From Symmachiella macrocystis (GTDB lineage Bacteria > Planctomycetota > Planctomycetia > Planctomycetales > Planctomycetaceae), in contig NZ_SJPP01000002.1 of assembly GCF_007860075.1 (NCBI RefSeq), forward strand, positions 310,001 through 374,000: 64,000 nt of DNA, written 5' to 3'. Shown piece by piece: positions 51,845 to 61,027 of this stretch. Both the position numbers and the translations under genes were made by a program. Position 1 is the first letter of the stretch; each line of letters begins with the position of its first letter. The notes beneath the pieces were generated by a model. It saw only the letters and a list, made by a program, of their open reading frames with translations. It had not been told where the DNA came from and did not search any database.

Positions 51845-53800
51845 ATGAATGATCTGCCACATCCCTTTGATGACCAGCGATACATCGGCACAGTCACGCA
51901 GGTCGGCCCAAGCTCTGTTCGTGCAAATCTTCCAAGAGCGGGAGATAGTGGAAGTCGGCTACATCATGGTCTCCGAGTCGCTGGTGGCGAGGTCGGAGAA
52001 TTCGTCGTTGTTGAATGCGATGAGTTAGCCGTTTTCGGTCGAGTCCTTGATGTTCGATTACCGGAACGTGAGAGGCTCACCGTCGAACCTTCGCTTGGAT
52101 CACAAGGCGATTTGCATCCAGTTGGAACCGTACAGCTTTTGGCAACGATAGATCTCGCTGAGACAAAGGCTCTTGCAGGGATAAGTCGTTATCCTCGACT
52201 CGGTAGTCGGATCTACTCTGCTCACCCTGAGTTGGTACGGTGGTTGATCGCTGACTCAGGCAGAACCAAGGACAATCCGCATGTTGTTGAGTTGTCGTTT
52301 GCGTGTCTAACGGATGACCACTCTGTAACTCTAGGTGTGACACCCGAGCAAATATTCGGTCGCCATTGTGCGGTGCTGGGAACCACGGGTGGGGGGAAAA
52401 GCTGGACAGTTGCACGCCTTCTCGAAGAGGCTACTCGCCATAATTCAAAACTGATCCTGTTGGATGCAACTGGTGAATTCTGGCGACTTGAAGATGAGTC
52501 CATTCATCATGTGACAGTTGGCGAAGGCCCCCGCCTCCCAGACACAGCCGAAAAGGTTGCCTTCCCTCATTCAGATATGATCGAAAGTGACCTGTTTGCA
52601 CTGTTTCGGCCCAACAGTCAATCGCAAGGCCCAAAGCTTCGTGAAGCGATACGAAGCCTCAGATTGATGCAGCGCTGTGATGACATGTCGGACGAAAATG
52701 GAAACCTCATCAAGCGTGGTGCGAGACGAGAGCCAGTGGAAGCGGCCTTCGCTGAGCAAGCAGAGTATGTTGAATCGCCAAGGTCGTTCTTTGCGGTTGA
52801 TGTATTGGCGAAGCAGATTCGTGAAGAATGCATATGGCCGTATGCACGAAACAGCGACGAACGATACGGAGACGGCAACCAACAGGATGAAGGCTACTGC
52901 CTTCCCTTGATGATGCGAATTGAGAGCATTACGGCATCTGCCGATTACGCTTGTGTGTTCAAGACAGACGATATGACCACAGTTGCCGACGCAATCGACG
53001 ACTTTGTTGCCGATGACACCGCTCGCCTGCTTCGGATATCTCTTCGGAATGTTCCGTTCGGGAATCATGCACGTGAAGTAGTGGCGAATGGAATCGGTCG
53101 TGTGCTATTGGACAAGGCACGTGAGGGAAGATTCAAAGAACAACCTTTGGTCGTCTTTCTTGACGAAGCTCATCAGTTTCTCAACCGAACAGTTGGCGAC
53201 GATTACCTGAAGGTGGAACTAGACGCTTTCGGACTTGTCGCCAAGGAAGGACGAAAATACGGATTGTCAATTTGTATCGCTACACAACGCCCTCGTGACA
53301 TTCCGCAGGATGTTCTCAGCCAAATGGGGACACTGATCGTTCATCGTCTAATCAACGATCGTGACCGGGAGGTTGTCGAACGAGCCGCAGGGGAAATCGA
53401 CCGCTCCGCTGCTGCCTTCTTGCCAACACTTGGCCCCGGAGAGGCCATTGTCATTGGCGTCGATATTCCTGTGCCAATGGCGATTCAAGTCCGCAAGCCA
53501 CAGGCGAAGCCGGATTCACAAGGACCGAACTATCAGGTTTGCTGGTCTCACCCGAAAACAATCGATGCATCGTCACTTCCCAATGAAGATTTTGGAATCG
53601 TTTCCATGAGTGGCTTTGAAGAAGGTGAATACGAGCTTCCAGATGGAGAGACCGCTGATGGCGTCACATGTGAATTGACCTTTGATGACGATTCAAGCTT
53701 TGACGTTGGAGAGGGAACAATTTTCACATGTTGCGAGATTGAGTGGGAGGTTACCGACGTGGATGCAGCTTCGGTGTCAATCACAATTAAACGAGCATAA
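51845..53800 (+). CDS. herA: HerA-like ATPase/translocase
   Basis: A 651-residue protein from the ATG at 51845; a longer frame from 51716 overlaps the SIR2 gene. It has an N-terminal HAS-barrel-like domain (YIGTVTQVGPSSVRANLPRA). The Walker A is GTTGGGKSW near residue 182 and Walker B VVFLDEAH near 438, with IATQRPRDIP after it. HerA forms hexamers that pump DNA and acts with SIR2 as a defence complex. The C-terminal ~60 residues are acidic (FDDDSSFDVGEG) and an unusual addition. Confidence 0.93.
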   Translation: MNDLPHPFDDQRYIGTVTQVGPSSVRANLPRAGDSGSRLHHGLRVAGGEVGEFVVVECDELAVFGRVLDVRLPERERLTVEPSLGSQGDLHPVGTVQLLATIDLAETKALAGISRYPRLGSRIYSAHPELVRWLIADSGRTKDNPHVVELSFACLTDDHSVTLGVTPEQIFGRHCAVLGTTGGGKSWTVARLLEEATRHNSKLILLDATGEFWRLEDESIHHVTVGEGPRLPDTAEKVAFPHSDMIESDLFALFRPNSQSQGPKLREAIRSLRLMQRCDDMSDENGNLIKRGARREPVEAAFAEQAEYVESPRSFFAVDVLAKQIREECIWPYARNSDERYGDGNQQDEGYCLPLMMRIESITASADYACVFKTDDMTTVADAIDDFVADDTARLLRISLRNVPFGNHAREVVANGIGRVLLDKAREGRFKEQPLVVFLDEAHQFLNRTVGDDYLKVELDAFGLVAKEGRKYGLSICIATQRPRDIPQDVLSQMGTLIVHRLINDRDREVVERAAGEIDRSAAAFLPTLGPGEAIVIGVDIPVPMAIQVRKPQAKPDSQGPNYQVCWSHPKTIDASSLPNEDFGIVSMSGFEEGEYELPDGETADGVTCELTFDDDSSFDVGEGTIFTCCEIEWEVTDVDAASVSITIKRA

Positions 53801-53847
53801 GAAAAAGGGCACGGCACGAAGGATCTTCAACGGGTCGGAAAGACATA

Positions 53848-55842
53848 ATGAAAACCAAGACGATCGAAGTTGGAATTGAATCCGATGCTATTGAGAAGAT
53901 TGCAAAGGTCTCAGCAGATCAAGCAATCGAAGAACTGATTTGGAATGCGATCGATGCTGAAGCTTCAACGATTCAGATCGAGTTTGACCGGAATGAAATC
54001 GACGGCATAACGAAAATCACTGTCACAGATGATGGGCATGGAATTTCGCCTGACGATGCTGAAACGATTTTTGGCAGCATTGGTGGATCGATGAAGCGGC
54101 TAAGGCGACGAAGCCCAAAGCTCGAAAGGCCGTATCACGGAAAAGAAGGGCAAGGCAGATACAAGGCATTTTCACTCGGCAGAAAAGTCGAATGGATCAG
54201 CCGCCCTCTTGCGAACGGTAGCGTGACTGAGTTTTCCATCGTGCTAAACAGTGCGAAGTTGAAGTCAGCTTCAATCAGACCACCGACATCGCATAGCGGT
54301 ACGACGGGTTGTGTAGTGGTCATCGAAGATCTCCACGATGCCGCCATTGGTTTAGATAACGAGAGTCGTCTCTCAAGTCTCTCACACCGTCTTGCTCCTT
54401 ACCTGATGGGGCACCCAGAAATCCGTATCATCTATGACGGCGAGGAACTTGATGTCGAACGTTCTGTGAGTCGCAACGAGCTAATTAAGGTGAGCGACAA
54501 GGGCACAGATGAAGAGCAGCCACTGAATTTTGACCTTCGAGTTTTGGAATGGAACAAAACTCGAAAGGGCTCGCTGTTTTGGTGTGACGAACATGGCGTT
54601 TCACTAAATGAAACCAAGCTGGATTTGAAGGGAGTTCGTTTTTCGTTCAGCGCTTACGTCCTCTCCGATTCCGTACGATCATTGCACGACGATGGCGGTC
54701 TTGCACTTGGCGATTTGAGTCAGCAGGTTCGGAGAATCAAGGAACTCGCCAGAGCGAAGGTTCGTGATTACTTCCGACAGCGACAAGCTGAAGAAGCTCA
54801 GCATGTTGCTGAACGCATTCGTAAGGAAGGCATCTACCCATATTCTCATGTGCCAAAGAACCCGGTCCAAAAAGCAGAACAACATGTGTTCGACATCTGT
54901 GCTGCGACACTTCACGAGTTCCTGCCACAGTTTGACAGTGTTGATAAAGGGTCTCGAAAATTTACTTATCGTCTGCTGCGAGAGACGCTCGAAAGTAATC
55001 CATCCAACCTTGGTCACATTCTGCAAGAAGTCTTGAAGCTCACAGAAGAGCAACAGGATGATCTTTTGCATTTGCTGGGAAAGACAAGTCTTGGAGCAAT
55101 CATTGGATCGGCCAAGACAGTTTCTGATCGACTGGCATTTATCAACGGTCTGGAGCAGATCCTTCACGAAAAGACCATCCGCAAACATCTCAAGGAGCGG
55201 ACACAGTTGCATCGAATACTCGTGGAGGAACTGTGGCTTTTCGGTGACGAGTACACGCTCGGAGGTGACGATGTAAGCCTCAAGACCGTTCTTGGAGAAC
55301 ATCGAAAAGTTCTTGGCCTATCACCACTTGATGCTCAAACGAAGAAGACGATTAAGGATCTTGATGATGTCCCAGACCTTCTACTGTGGCGGCAATATCT
55401 CAGAAAAAGCGATGATCGTTTTGAGCACTTGGTCATTGAACTCAAACGACCGACCGTGAACGTGTCACAAACTGAAATAGGGCAAGTGAAACGCTACGCA
55501 AGCAAGGTCGTTGAGAACAAGTATTTTGACAAAGAGAGAACTCGATGGAAATTCGTAGTTCTTAGCGACGGCATCGCCGCTGATGCGAAGGCGGATGTGA
55601 ACCAACGCAACCGAGAAGTGGGCCATGTTACCAGCGCCGACGAATACGACATTTGGGCATTAACGTGGTCTCAGGTAATCCATGCCGCAAAAGTCCGTCT
55701 TGACTGGATTCAGAGTCGGCTTGAACTGAAGGTGTCAGACAACTCCGAGGGGATGCAGTATCTGCGTGATAAATTTAGCCACCTTCTACCTGACGAAGCC
55801 AAACCTACTGCAACCACGACCTCAGACTCGGATGTCGAATGA
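53848..55842 (+). CDS. GHKL ATPase fused to a PD-(D/E)xK-like nuclease domain
   Basis: A 664-residue protein. The N-terminal GHKL fold has an N-box EELIWNAIDAEA near residue 29, G1 DDGHGI near 64 and G2 GKEGQGRYKAFSLG near 97, as in MutL, Hsp90 and MORC. The C-terminal third has DLLLW near 510 and ELKRP near 531, spaced like the D and ExK of a PD-(D/E)xK nuclease. It likely uses ATP-driven clamp closure to control DNA cutting. It starts 47 bp after herA, and its stop overlaps the next gene by 4 bp. I do not match it to a named defence system. Confidence 0.82.
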   Translation: MKTKTIEVGIESDAIEKIAKVSADQAIEELIWNAIDAEASTIQIEFDRNEIDGITKITVTDDGHGISPDDAETIFGSIGGSMKRLRRRSPKLERPYHGKEGQGRYKAFSLGRKVEWISRPLANGSVTEFSIVLNSAKLKSASIRPPTSHSGTTGCVVVIEDLHDAAIGLDNESRLSSLSHRLAPYLMGHPEIRIIYDGEELDVERSVSRNELIKVSDKGTDEEQPLNFDLRVLEWNKTRKGSLFWCDEHGVSLNETKLDLKGVRFSFSAYVLSDSVRSLHDDGGLALGDLSQQVRRIKELARAKVRDYFRQRQAEEAQHVAERIRKEGIYPYSHVPKNPVQKAEQHVFDICAATLHEFLPQFDSVDKGSRKFTYRLLRETLESNPSNLGHILQEVLKLTEEQQDDLLHLLGKTSLGAIIGSAKTVSDRLAFINGLEQILHEKTIRKHLKERTQLHRILVEELWLFGDEYTLGGDDVSLKTVLGEHRKVLGLSPLDAQTKKTIKDLDDVPDLLLWRQYLRKSDDRFEHLVIELKRPTVNVSQTEIGQVKRYASKVVENKYFDKERTRWKFVVLSDGIAADAKADVNQRNREVGHVTSADEYDIWALTWSQVIHAAKVRLDWIQSRLELKVSDNSEGMQYLRDKFSHLLPDEAKPTATTTSDSDVE

Positions 55843-57041
55843 AATTTCTTTCTAGCCCATCAGAGGTCGAATCGGTTCTGGCAAAACAGATATCAACATG
55901 CAAATCACTTCGATGGGCCGTGGCATGGGCTTCATGCAACACAAAGTTGTTCACGAAACTGGTTGAGTCAAAGGACAAGATTGACCAGTTGATCATCGGC
56001 ATTCATTTCTATCAAACCGATCCCGATTTTATCGAACAGTTTCTCGATCATCCGAACGTCAAATTTGTGATGAATCCTGATGGCGTGTTCCATCCGAAGA
56101 TGTACTTGTTCGAGCACGATGGTGGAAATTGGTTTTGTGTGACGGGAAGTTCCAATTTCACCAAAGGCGGTCTTTCGTCAAATTCGGAAGTCGCAGTTGC
56201 ATTCGACAAAAATGATGATGTCGAAAACAGCAACTACCTTTCCATCGATTCAACGTTGAACGATTACTTTGCGATGGATTCTGCTCGAACACTCACGAAG
56301 CAGGATTTGAGTGGGTATCGAGCAATGTGGAAGCGACAGCAACGTCGGCTCGAATCCTTATCTGGCACATACACAGCGACGACAAAGAAGAAAAAGCCAA
56401 AGACATCACCATTGGATGTGGCGATCTTCGTGATGGACTGGCCCACGTATTACGGGACCGTCAAAGACGACAAAGGAGTCCACACTACCGAAGGCAGGCT
56501 TCGTGTGCTGGAAACCGCAAACGGCTTTTTCTCAAGTCATGATCATTTTTCTGACATGAATGATGATTCACGACGTGGAATCGCAGGGATCTACGAAACC
56601 GAGCAAATCGACTGGCTCTGGTTCGGGAGCATGAAGGGCCACGGATATTTCAAGCAGGCTATCAATAATAATGTTCCCCAGATCTCTGAAGCTCTGGACG
56701 AAATACCGCTGACAGGCAAAGTGACCGAGGAACATTTCGACCAGTACCTCACCAAAATAGGACATGCTTTTGACAATGTTGGTGTTGGCACGGCCACACG
56801 CCTACTGGCGATGAAGCGGCCTGATTGTTTCGTGTGCCTCGACAGCAAAAATCGAGACAAGCTGTGCGAAGAATTCAAGATTTCCAAGAATGTCGGACTG
56901 GATGATTACTGGGGCCTCATCGTCGCACGCCTCATGGACTCAAACTGGTGGAATGCACCAGAACCCCACGACCCGCACCAGAAGCGAATCTGGCATGGAC
57001 GTGCGGCCTTCTTGGACGTGATGTTCTACGATCCCAAGTGA
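55839..57041 (+). CDS. PLD-like nuclease domain protein
   Basis: A 400-residue protein. Residues ~1-140 show a phospholipase D-like fold with HPKMYLFEHD near residue 84 and CVTGSSNFTKGGL near 104. Only one HxK copy is present, so a dimer is needed, as in bacterial PLD nucleases such as BfiI. The C-terminal half is unassigned (GTATRLLAMKRPDCFVCLDS, then DKLCEEFKISKNVGLDDYWG), resembling domains beside restriction enzymes. It overlaps the GHKL gene by 4 bp, so the two likely act as a pair. It ends the eight-gene run. Confidence 0.85.
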   Translation: MKFLSSPSEVESVLAKQISTCKSLRWAVAWASCNTKLFTKLVESKDKIDQLIIGIHFYQTDPDFIEQFLDHPNVKFVMNPDGVFHPKMYLFEHDGGNWFCVTGSSNFTKGGLSSNSEVAVAFDKNDDVENSNYLSIDSTLNDYFAMDSARTLTKQDLSGYRAMWKRQQRRLESLSGTYTATTKKKKPKTSPLDVAIFVMDWPTYYGTVKDDKGVHTTEGRLRVLETANGFFSSHDHFSDMNDDSRRGIAGIYETEQIDWLWFGSMKGHGYFKQAINNNVPQISEALDEIPLTGKVTEEHFDQYLTKIGHAFDNVGVGTATRLLAMKRPDCFVCLDSKNRDKLCEEFKISKNVGLDDYWGLIVARLMDSNWWNAPEPHDPHQKRIWHGRAAFLDVMFYDPK

Positions 57042-57161
57042 AGCTTCTTACCAAGGTAAGCGATCTCAGCCTGCGATTTTCAATCACATTCAGAACGTGT
57101 TGGTCTTCACGAACAAAGCACAGGCAGCCGCAGGGACAGACCAAGGTCTCGTCGAGATGCG

Positions 57162-57461
57162 TCAATGCGCCCATCGAGACGAATTGCCCCTAAGACACCT
57201 CTTAATCTCAGCAATGCGTACCAGAGTATTCTTTTGCGGATTTGAGTCAGGCACGTGCGAGGGGTATCGCCCCTGCCACACCTGATGGCACTTTCGACAT
57301 GTGAGTATCACCCATTCGGTATTGTAAAAACCGTACTTGTAGCTCAGGTGGTGACAATCCAGTCCGGGAGAATGGCAGAGGAAGCACAAGCCGTGCTCCC
57401 TCTGCCAGACGTAATCTCGGACCATTCGCCATTCGTTCGTGCCATACCATTTGCCATTCAT
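57162..57461 (-). CDS. HNH-type small endonuclease
   Basis: A 99-residue protein. The zinc-finger nuclease pattern is visible: CFLCHSPGLDCHHLSYKYGF, then LTCRKCHQVWQG. Two CxxC pairs hold zinc, and the HH supplies the catalytic histidine. It is convergent with the PLD gene. Its start is 24 bp after the end of the small gene at 57485, in the same direction. It may be a homing-type or defence nuclease or only a remnant; the length is complete for a minimal HNH. Confidence 0.75.
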   Translation of the reverse strand: MNGKWYGTNEWRMVRDYVWQREHGLCFLCHSPGLDCHHLSYKYGFYNTEWVILTCRKCHQVWQGRYPSHVPDSNPQKNTLVRIAEIKRCLRGNSSRWAH

Positions 57462-57484
57462 GCAGGTATGTATTCACACCACCA

Positions 57485-57781
57485 TCAAAACCCTTCACGA
57501 CTCCAATCAACTTCTTTCTTTGGTTTTGGCTTAACCCGGAATTGCCTCAACCACTGGCTGATATCATCGGCAACATCCTGAACTTGAGAGGCCGGAATGC
57601 GCAGCCCACGATGTGAATACGATTCGGTGTGGTTGCCGTCAATCTCATCCATCATTTTGAGGAACTCGATTTCGACGCAGAATTCAAATGCTTCGGAGTA
57701 TTCGAGGTGTAGCCGATTGCGATCCATATCCGAAACACAAATCTCGTCGTCGAATACGACAACTCTGACTCGATCACGCAT
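57485..57781 (-). CDS. hypothetical protein
   Basis: A 98-residue protein. It has a beta-rich start (RVRVVVFDDEICVSDMDRNR) and a helical, basic end (VADDISQWLRQFRVKPKPKK). It overlaps the end of the replication-initiator-like gene by 8 bp, so it is coupled to it. No family is recognised. Confidence 0.6.
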   Translation of the reverse strand: MRDRVRVVVFDDEICVSDMDRNRLHLEYSEAFEFCVEIEFLKMMDEIDGNHTESYSHRGLRIPASQVQDVADDISQWLRQFRVKPKPKKEVDWSREGF

Positions 57782-59195
57782 GGGCTACCTCCTTCACTGA
57801 CGACCATTCGAATGTTGGTACGTCCTGCTCGATGTTTCTGAGCACCCGATTGATGCCTGCAACGAATTCTGCTGTCGATGCCCATGTTTTCTGAGTGTAG
57901 TGATGATTGAGATCCGCCAGTACGAGACAGAGATGAGACCTCGCCACCTTCAAACTCAACTGTCTAACGATGAGTGGATCAACGTGATCGTCTCGAACCA
58001 TGAAGTTCCGCAGGTGGCGTTCGTAGTCGTTTAGCAGGCTGGCTGCTGCTTGATGATTCCTTATTGCGTGACCATCGAATTTCACACGCTCAAGAATACT
58101 GTCCGTCGTAAGGACATGCCTCTTGTGGAGCGGGTCTGCGGCAGCGTCTTCTTGTTCTCGTCGCTGTTGTTCTTGAAATTCATCGCTTCTTAGCCACTGC
58201 TGGTGCGATTCGAGAGCCTCCTGTTCCGCACGTGCCTGTCGTATGGCTTCAACTCTTCCTTTGTAACAACTGATCAGGAAGGCACCGATGTTACTGCGAG
58301 CCTGCTTTCCACTCTCTCGATTCTTCTGATCTCTGGCTTTGATCTGGGAAAAGAATTCGAGAAACTGGTCATCGGTTTCGTTCAGTTCTTTTGAAAGTTC
58401 AATTGCCTGTTCAGCCATTCGCTGCGTCATTAGCCCAATGCAGACTCTGCGGCGTTCATCGTAACCGTCGCCTCGCAACTCATACTCATTCCGATCAGCA
58501 GGTGGTGTGGGTTCCTTCTTTTCGATTTTTTGTCGCTCCGGTTGCAGCCGGAATAGATCCAAATGGGATTCCTTGATGTCGAGTAGATTGACTCGCATTC
58601 GATCACCGAATGTTTCTCTCGTTATCAGTCCAAGCTGATCGAGGTCAACAAGTACCGACGAAATTGTCTTTCGATGAATTCCATTGAGCAAAGTTGATAT
58701 TCCGGTTGCCGTCGTGAGCGTGTACGCACTCTTTCCAGACAGACTGATCAGAATTGAAAATACAGCGGAGTGGTTAATCCCGAAACGCCGCTCAACTTGC
58801 CGATACGTGATCTTCGCCGCTTTCCTTGGAACCAATAGACCGACATAACAACACCCGTCCGACCAATGTTCTCCCTCGTGATTCTCAAGAGGCAAAAACC
58901 ACTGAGGATCAGGGTCATTCAAGGAAACCGTGCGACCATTCTTCGCAACAAGACTATTAAGGTTTTTCAACGCTGTCGAAACTGTTCGAGGTGAGATGCT
59001 CGTCTCTTTGGCAATTTTTCTCACAGTCGCTCCAGTTCCGATGCGTGACCGGTATGCCAAATATGAAAATACGACTCGCTCGTAGAACCACTTATTTGGA
59101 CGAGTCAGTGTCAGCCTCTTTCGAAACTCTCCATGCTTCTCTTCGGTCAATAGCTTCAGATATGCAACTTTCTGCATCAGTGTGTGAACATTCAT
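57774..59195 (-). CDS. replication-initiator-like protein with tandem winged helices
   Basis: About 473 residues from the ATG at 59195 (AAAGGAG ribosome site); an in-frame start at 59213 is less likely. The first winged helix is at ~50-95 (ATVRKIAKETSISPRTVSTA, then LKNLNSLV). The second is at ~140-210 (YTLTTATGISTLLNGIHRKT, then ISSVLVDLDQLGLITRE). A long charged helical part follows. Two winged helices plus iteron-like repeats just upstream fit a plasmid-type initiator that controls its own copy number. No known Rep signature was found, so the call is tentative. Confidence 0.6.
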   Translation of the reverse strand: MNVHTLMQKVAYLKLLTEEKHGEFRKRLTLTRPNKWFYERVVFSYLAYRSRIGTGATVRKIAKETSISPRTVSTALKNLNSLVAKNGRTVSLNDPDPQWFLPLENHEGEHWSDGCCYVGLLVPRKAAKITYRQVERRFGINHSAVFSILISLSGKSAYTLTTATGISTLLNGIHRKTISSVLVDLDQLGLITRETFGDRMRVNLLDIKESHLDLFRLQPERQKIEKKEPTPPADRNEYELRGDGYDERRRVCIGLMTQRMAEQAIELSKELNETDDQFLEFFSQIKARDQKNRESGKQARSNIGAFLISCYKGRVEAIRQARAEQEALESHQQWLRSDEFQEQQRREQEDAAADPLHKRHVLTTDSILERVKFDGHAIRNHQAAASLLNDYERHLRNFMVRDDHVDPLIVRQLSLKVARSHLCLVLADLNHHYTQKTWASTAEFVAGINRVLRNIEQDVPTFEWSSVKEVAHA

Positions 59196-59246
59196 ATTTC
59201 TCCTTTCGTTCAACTCAAGAATGAGTGCTCACAGGTAGATATGCAG

Positions 59247-59361
59247 CTAGTGCGCATTTTTTCCAAACTGTGATGTTTTTTTTCACGCATGAGTGACGCA
59301 CTTTTTCCGCCCAGTGATGCGTTCCTTCCTCAAACCATCAAAAAGAGTGGCGCATTAAGAA
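59247..59361. repeat. four iteron-like direct repeats upstream of the initiator-like gene
   Basis: Copies are CTAGTGCGCATTTTTTCC (59247-59264), GAGTGACGCACTTTTTCC (59291-59308), CAGTGATGCGTTCCTTCC (59312-59329) and GAGTGGCGCATTAAGAA (59345-59361). They share AGTG and a GCGCAT-like core on the same strand. The start-to-start distances are 44, 21 and 33 bp, close to whole helical turns, so a protein could bind all of them on one DNA face. Confidence 0.6.
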
Positions 59362-59398
59362 AGATGAAGGAACCATCAGAAATTGGTTCAATAAGAAA

Positions 59399-59423
59399 CC
59401 TCGTAACGCCACGAGGCTTTTTC
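59399..59423 (+). terminator. intrinsic terminator
   Basis: CCTCGT and ACGAGG pair across AACGCC, and CTTTTT follows. No plus-strand gene precedes it directly, so it may guard the repeat region from read-through or end a short RNA from the repeat region. Confidence 0.65.
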
Positions 59424-59567
59424 GCCTGCGGCGGTCGAGAACAGCATTGTCCTACTGATTGAAGCGTCACGACCCGCTCAATCACGAGTCAGGCTGTCGT
59501 CCCTGTGACAGCTTCATTCTGACACACGTGCTATGGTGAATGTCAAAGAGGCGTCGATGCAAAGAAA

Positions 59568-59748
59568 GGACTGACTTGGGACTAGCTGACATTGGTCATC
59601 ACAAGTCCCCAGCGCTGCAACCCAATCACTGAGATGAAGCGTGCGAATCCCGGCACGTACACGACTCATCGGTAAGTCAGTCCCGGTGAACACAGCCGTT
59701 GGCGTTTTGTCATTCTGGCACAATGTCACACGTCAGAATGACAAAACG
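59568..59748. other. structured non-coding region with nested inverted repeats
   Basis: GGACTGACTT (59568-59577) pairs with AAGTCAGTCC (59674-59683), with a GGGACT/AGTCCC pair nested inside. Just behind, a perfect 15-bp arm at 59703-59717 pairs with 59734-59748 across 16 nt. The CATTCTGAC core of that hairpin also occurs near 59514-59522. There is no T-run. The block lies between the ATPase 2 gene and the iterons; an origin, transfer origin or RNA gene are possible. Confidence 0.6.
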
Positions 59749-59768
59749 ACAAGACTTAATAGCTGGCA

Positions 59769-60896
59769 CTACTGCTGGTCCACTCCTGCCATACGGGCTT
59801 CCCGAATCCGGCGCTGACATGTGCGTTTGCTTTTCCCGGTGAGTTTCATGAACTCCGCCACGACATCGTCTGGTGACTCGTTTTTTTCAATCAGCGTTCT
59901 AATCAGGTCCAATTCTAACTCCGTTTCTTCTTCCTTCGTCGGAACTGGTTTTCGTCTGGCCACTTCCAGCTTTACCAATTGATCCTCCATTGAACTTCGA
60001 ACGAGATCCTTCCAGTGCGTCTCAGAGTCTTTTGATTTCCACAAAATGAAATCTCTGAATGCCTTATCGACCAGCATTCGAACATCGGGTCGAATTTCTA
60101 ATCGACGCCCTTGTTCGACGACAAACTCGGCAACATTCTGGCATTGCTTCGGCGTCATACGTGCGTCTTCGAATTGGTATCCTTTCTGAGCAATGCTGCG
60201 CATGAGTGCGACAATCTGCTCATCGGTTGGATTGTAATTCAGCGTTTGAACTCGGCTTTTGAGAGCGGCCATTACTTCGTCCCCATGCAGTTCGATATTT
60301 GAGATGGCAATGACACCACCTCGAAATCGAACCCTGACAGTACGGTTGCTACGTGTGTACCTGATCTCTCTGCTGCCATCGGGTTGACTGCCAAGAGCAG
60401 CCAATAGAATATTTCTTGCTGTGGCCTGCTGAAAAATGCTCGCCACGTCATCGATGACGATGATGCCGTCCGGGTTGTGTTCAAAGACTTCGAACAGACC
60501 GATCGGAGTGACATGACCATTCTGGTAGACGTAATCTTTCTCAAGTTCGTCAAGTGCTGTCCGGACGGTAAAAGTTTTCGATGTTCCCGCTCGTCCATAG
60601 AGGTAGAAACCGGCGTGACCGTGTATTGCCACCCCTTTCACTCGGTCTCTCACGATAGACAAGGTGTCGTTGAGTTCCATGAGCGCCGGATCAGTCGATT
60701 CATCTTTCTGTCGAGTTCGAACTGCCGACGACTTATTTGGGATGTACCGACGCCGAATCTGCCGAGCAATTGACGAAATCGTTTGAAATTCCGTCTCCAG
60801 AGATTCTACGGATGATTTGTCGGTCTTGAGTGACCGGTCGATGGCCTCCAGACGACTAACAACGTCTCTGACCTCTTGTGCGATTGTGTCAATCAT
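59769..60896 (-). CDS. AAA-type ATPase 2, backbone protein
   Basis: About 375 residues from the ATG at 60896, which has an AGGAGG ribosome site; TTG at 60902 is in frame. Walker A is GRAGTSKT near residue 102, and Walker B IIVIDDVAS near 146. An arginine/sensor part and a C-terminal helix-turn-helix (LTGKSKRTCQRRIREARM) follow. It has the same GHVTPIGLFEVFEHN and MRSIAQKGYQ blocks as the ATPase at 38546-39454, so the two are paralogues at opposite ends of the element. Function unknown. A weaker form of the leader motif (ACACCGGG) lies ~45 nt before the start. Confidence 0.8.
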   Translation of the reverse strand: MIDTIAQEVRDVVSRLEAIDRSLKTDKSSVESLETEFQTISSIARQIRRRYIPNKSSAVRTRQKDESTDPALMELNDTLSIVRDRVKGVAIHGHAGFYLYGRAGTSKTFTVRTALDELEKDYVYQNGHVTPIGLFEVFEHNPDGIIVIDDVASIFQQATARNILLAALGSQPDGSREIRYTRSNRTVRVRFRGGVIAISNIELHGDEVMAALKSRVQTLNYNPTDEQIVALMRSIAQKGYQFEDARMTPKQCQNVAEFVVEQGRRLEIRPDVRMLVDKAFRDFILWKSKDSETHWKDLVRSSMEDQLVKLEVARRKPVPTKEEETELELDLIRTLIEKNESPDDVVAEFMKLTGKSKRTCQRRIREARMAGVDQQ

Positions 60897-61027
60897 TTGC
60901 AATCCTCCTCGATAATGACTTGGAGCACGTGACTCCTGTTCCCGGTGTCTCGACAGCGGTTGTGCCGGACACCGGAAGACTACGAGTGCGAGCGTGGAAC
61001 GCCCATGAACAATCCTGTAAGCACCTG

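Noticed and set aside
56932-57174. 80-codon minus-strand frame with CPCGCLC
   Set aside because: Most of it is antisense to the PLD-like gene and its end overlaps without motif; the cysteine cluster alone is not enough.
59514-59729. 71-codon minus-strand frame in the structured gap
   Set aside because: It lies over inverted repeats, has no family and no ribosome site.
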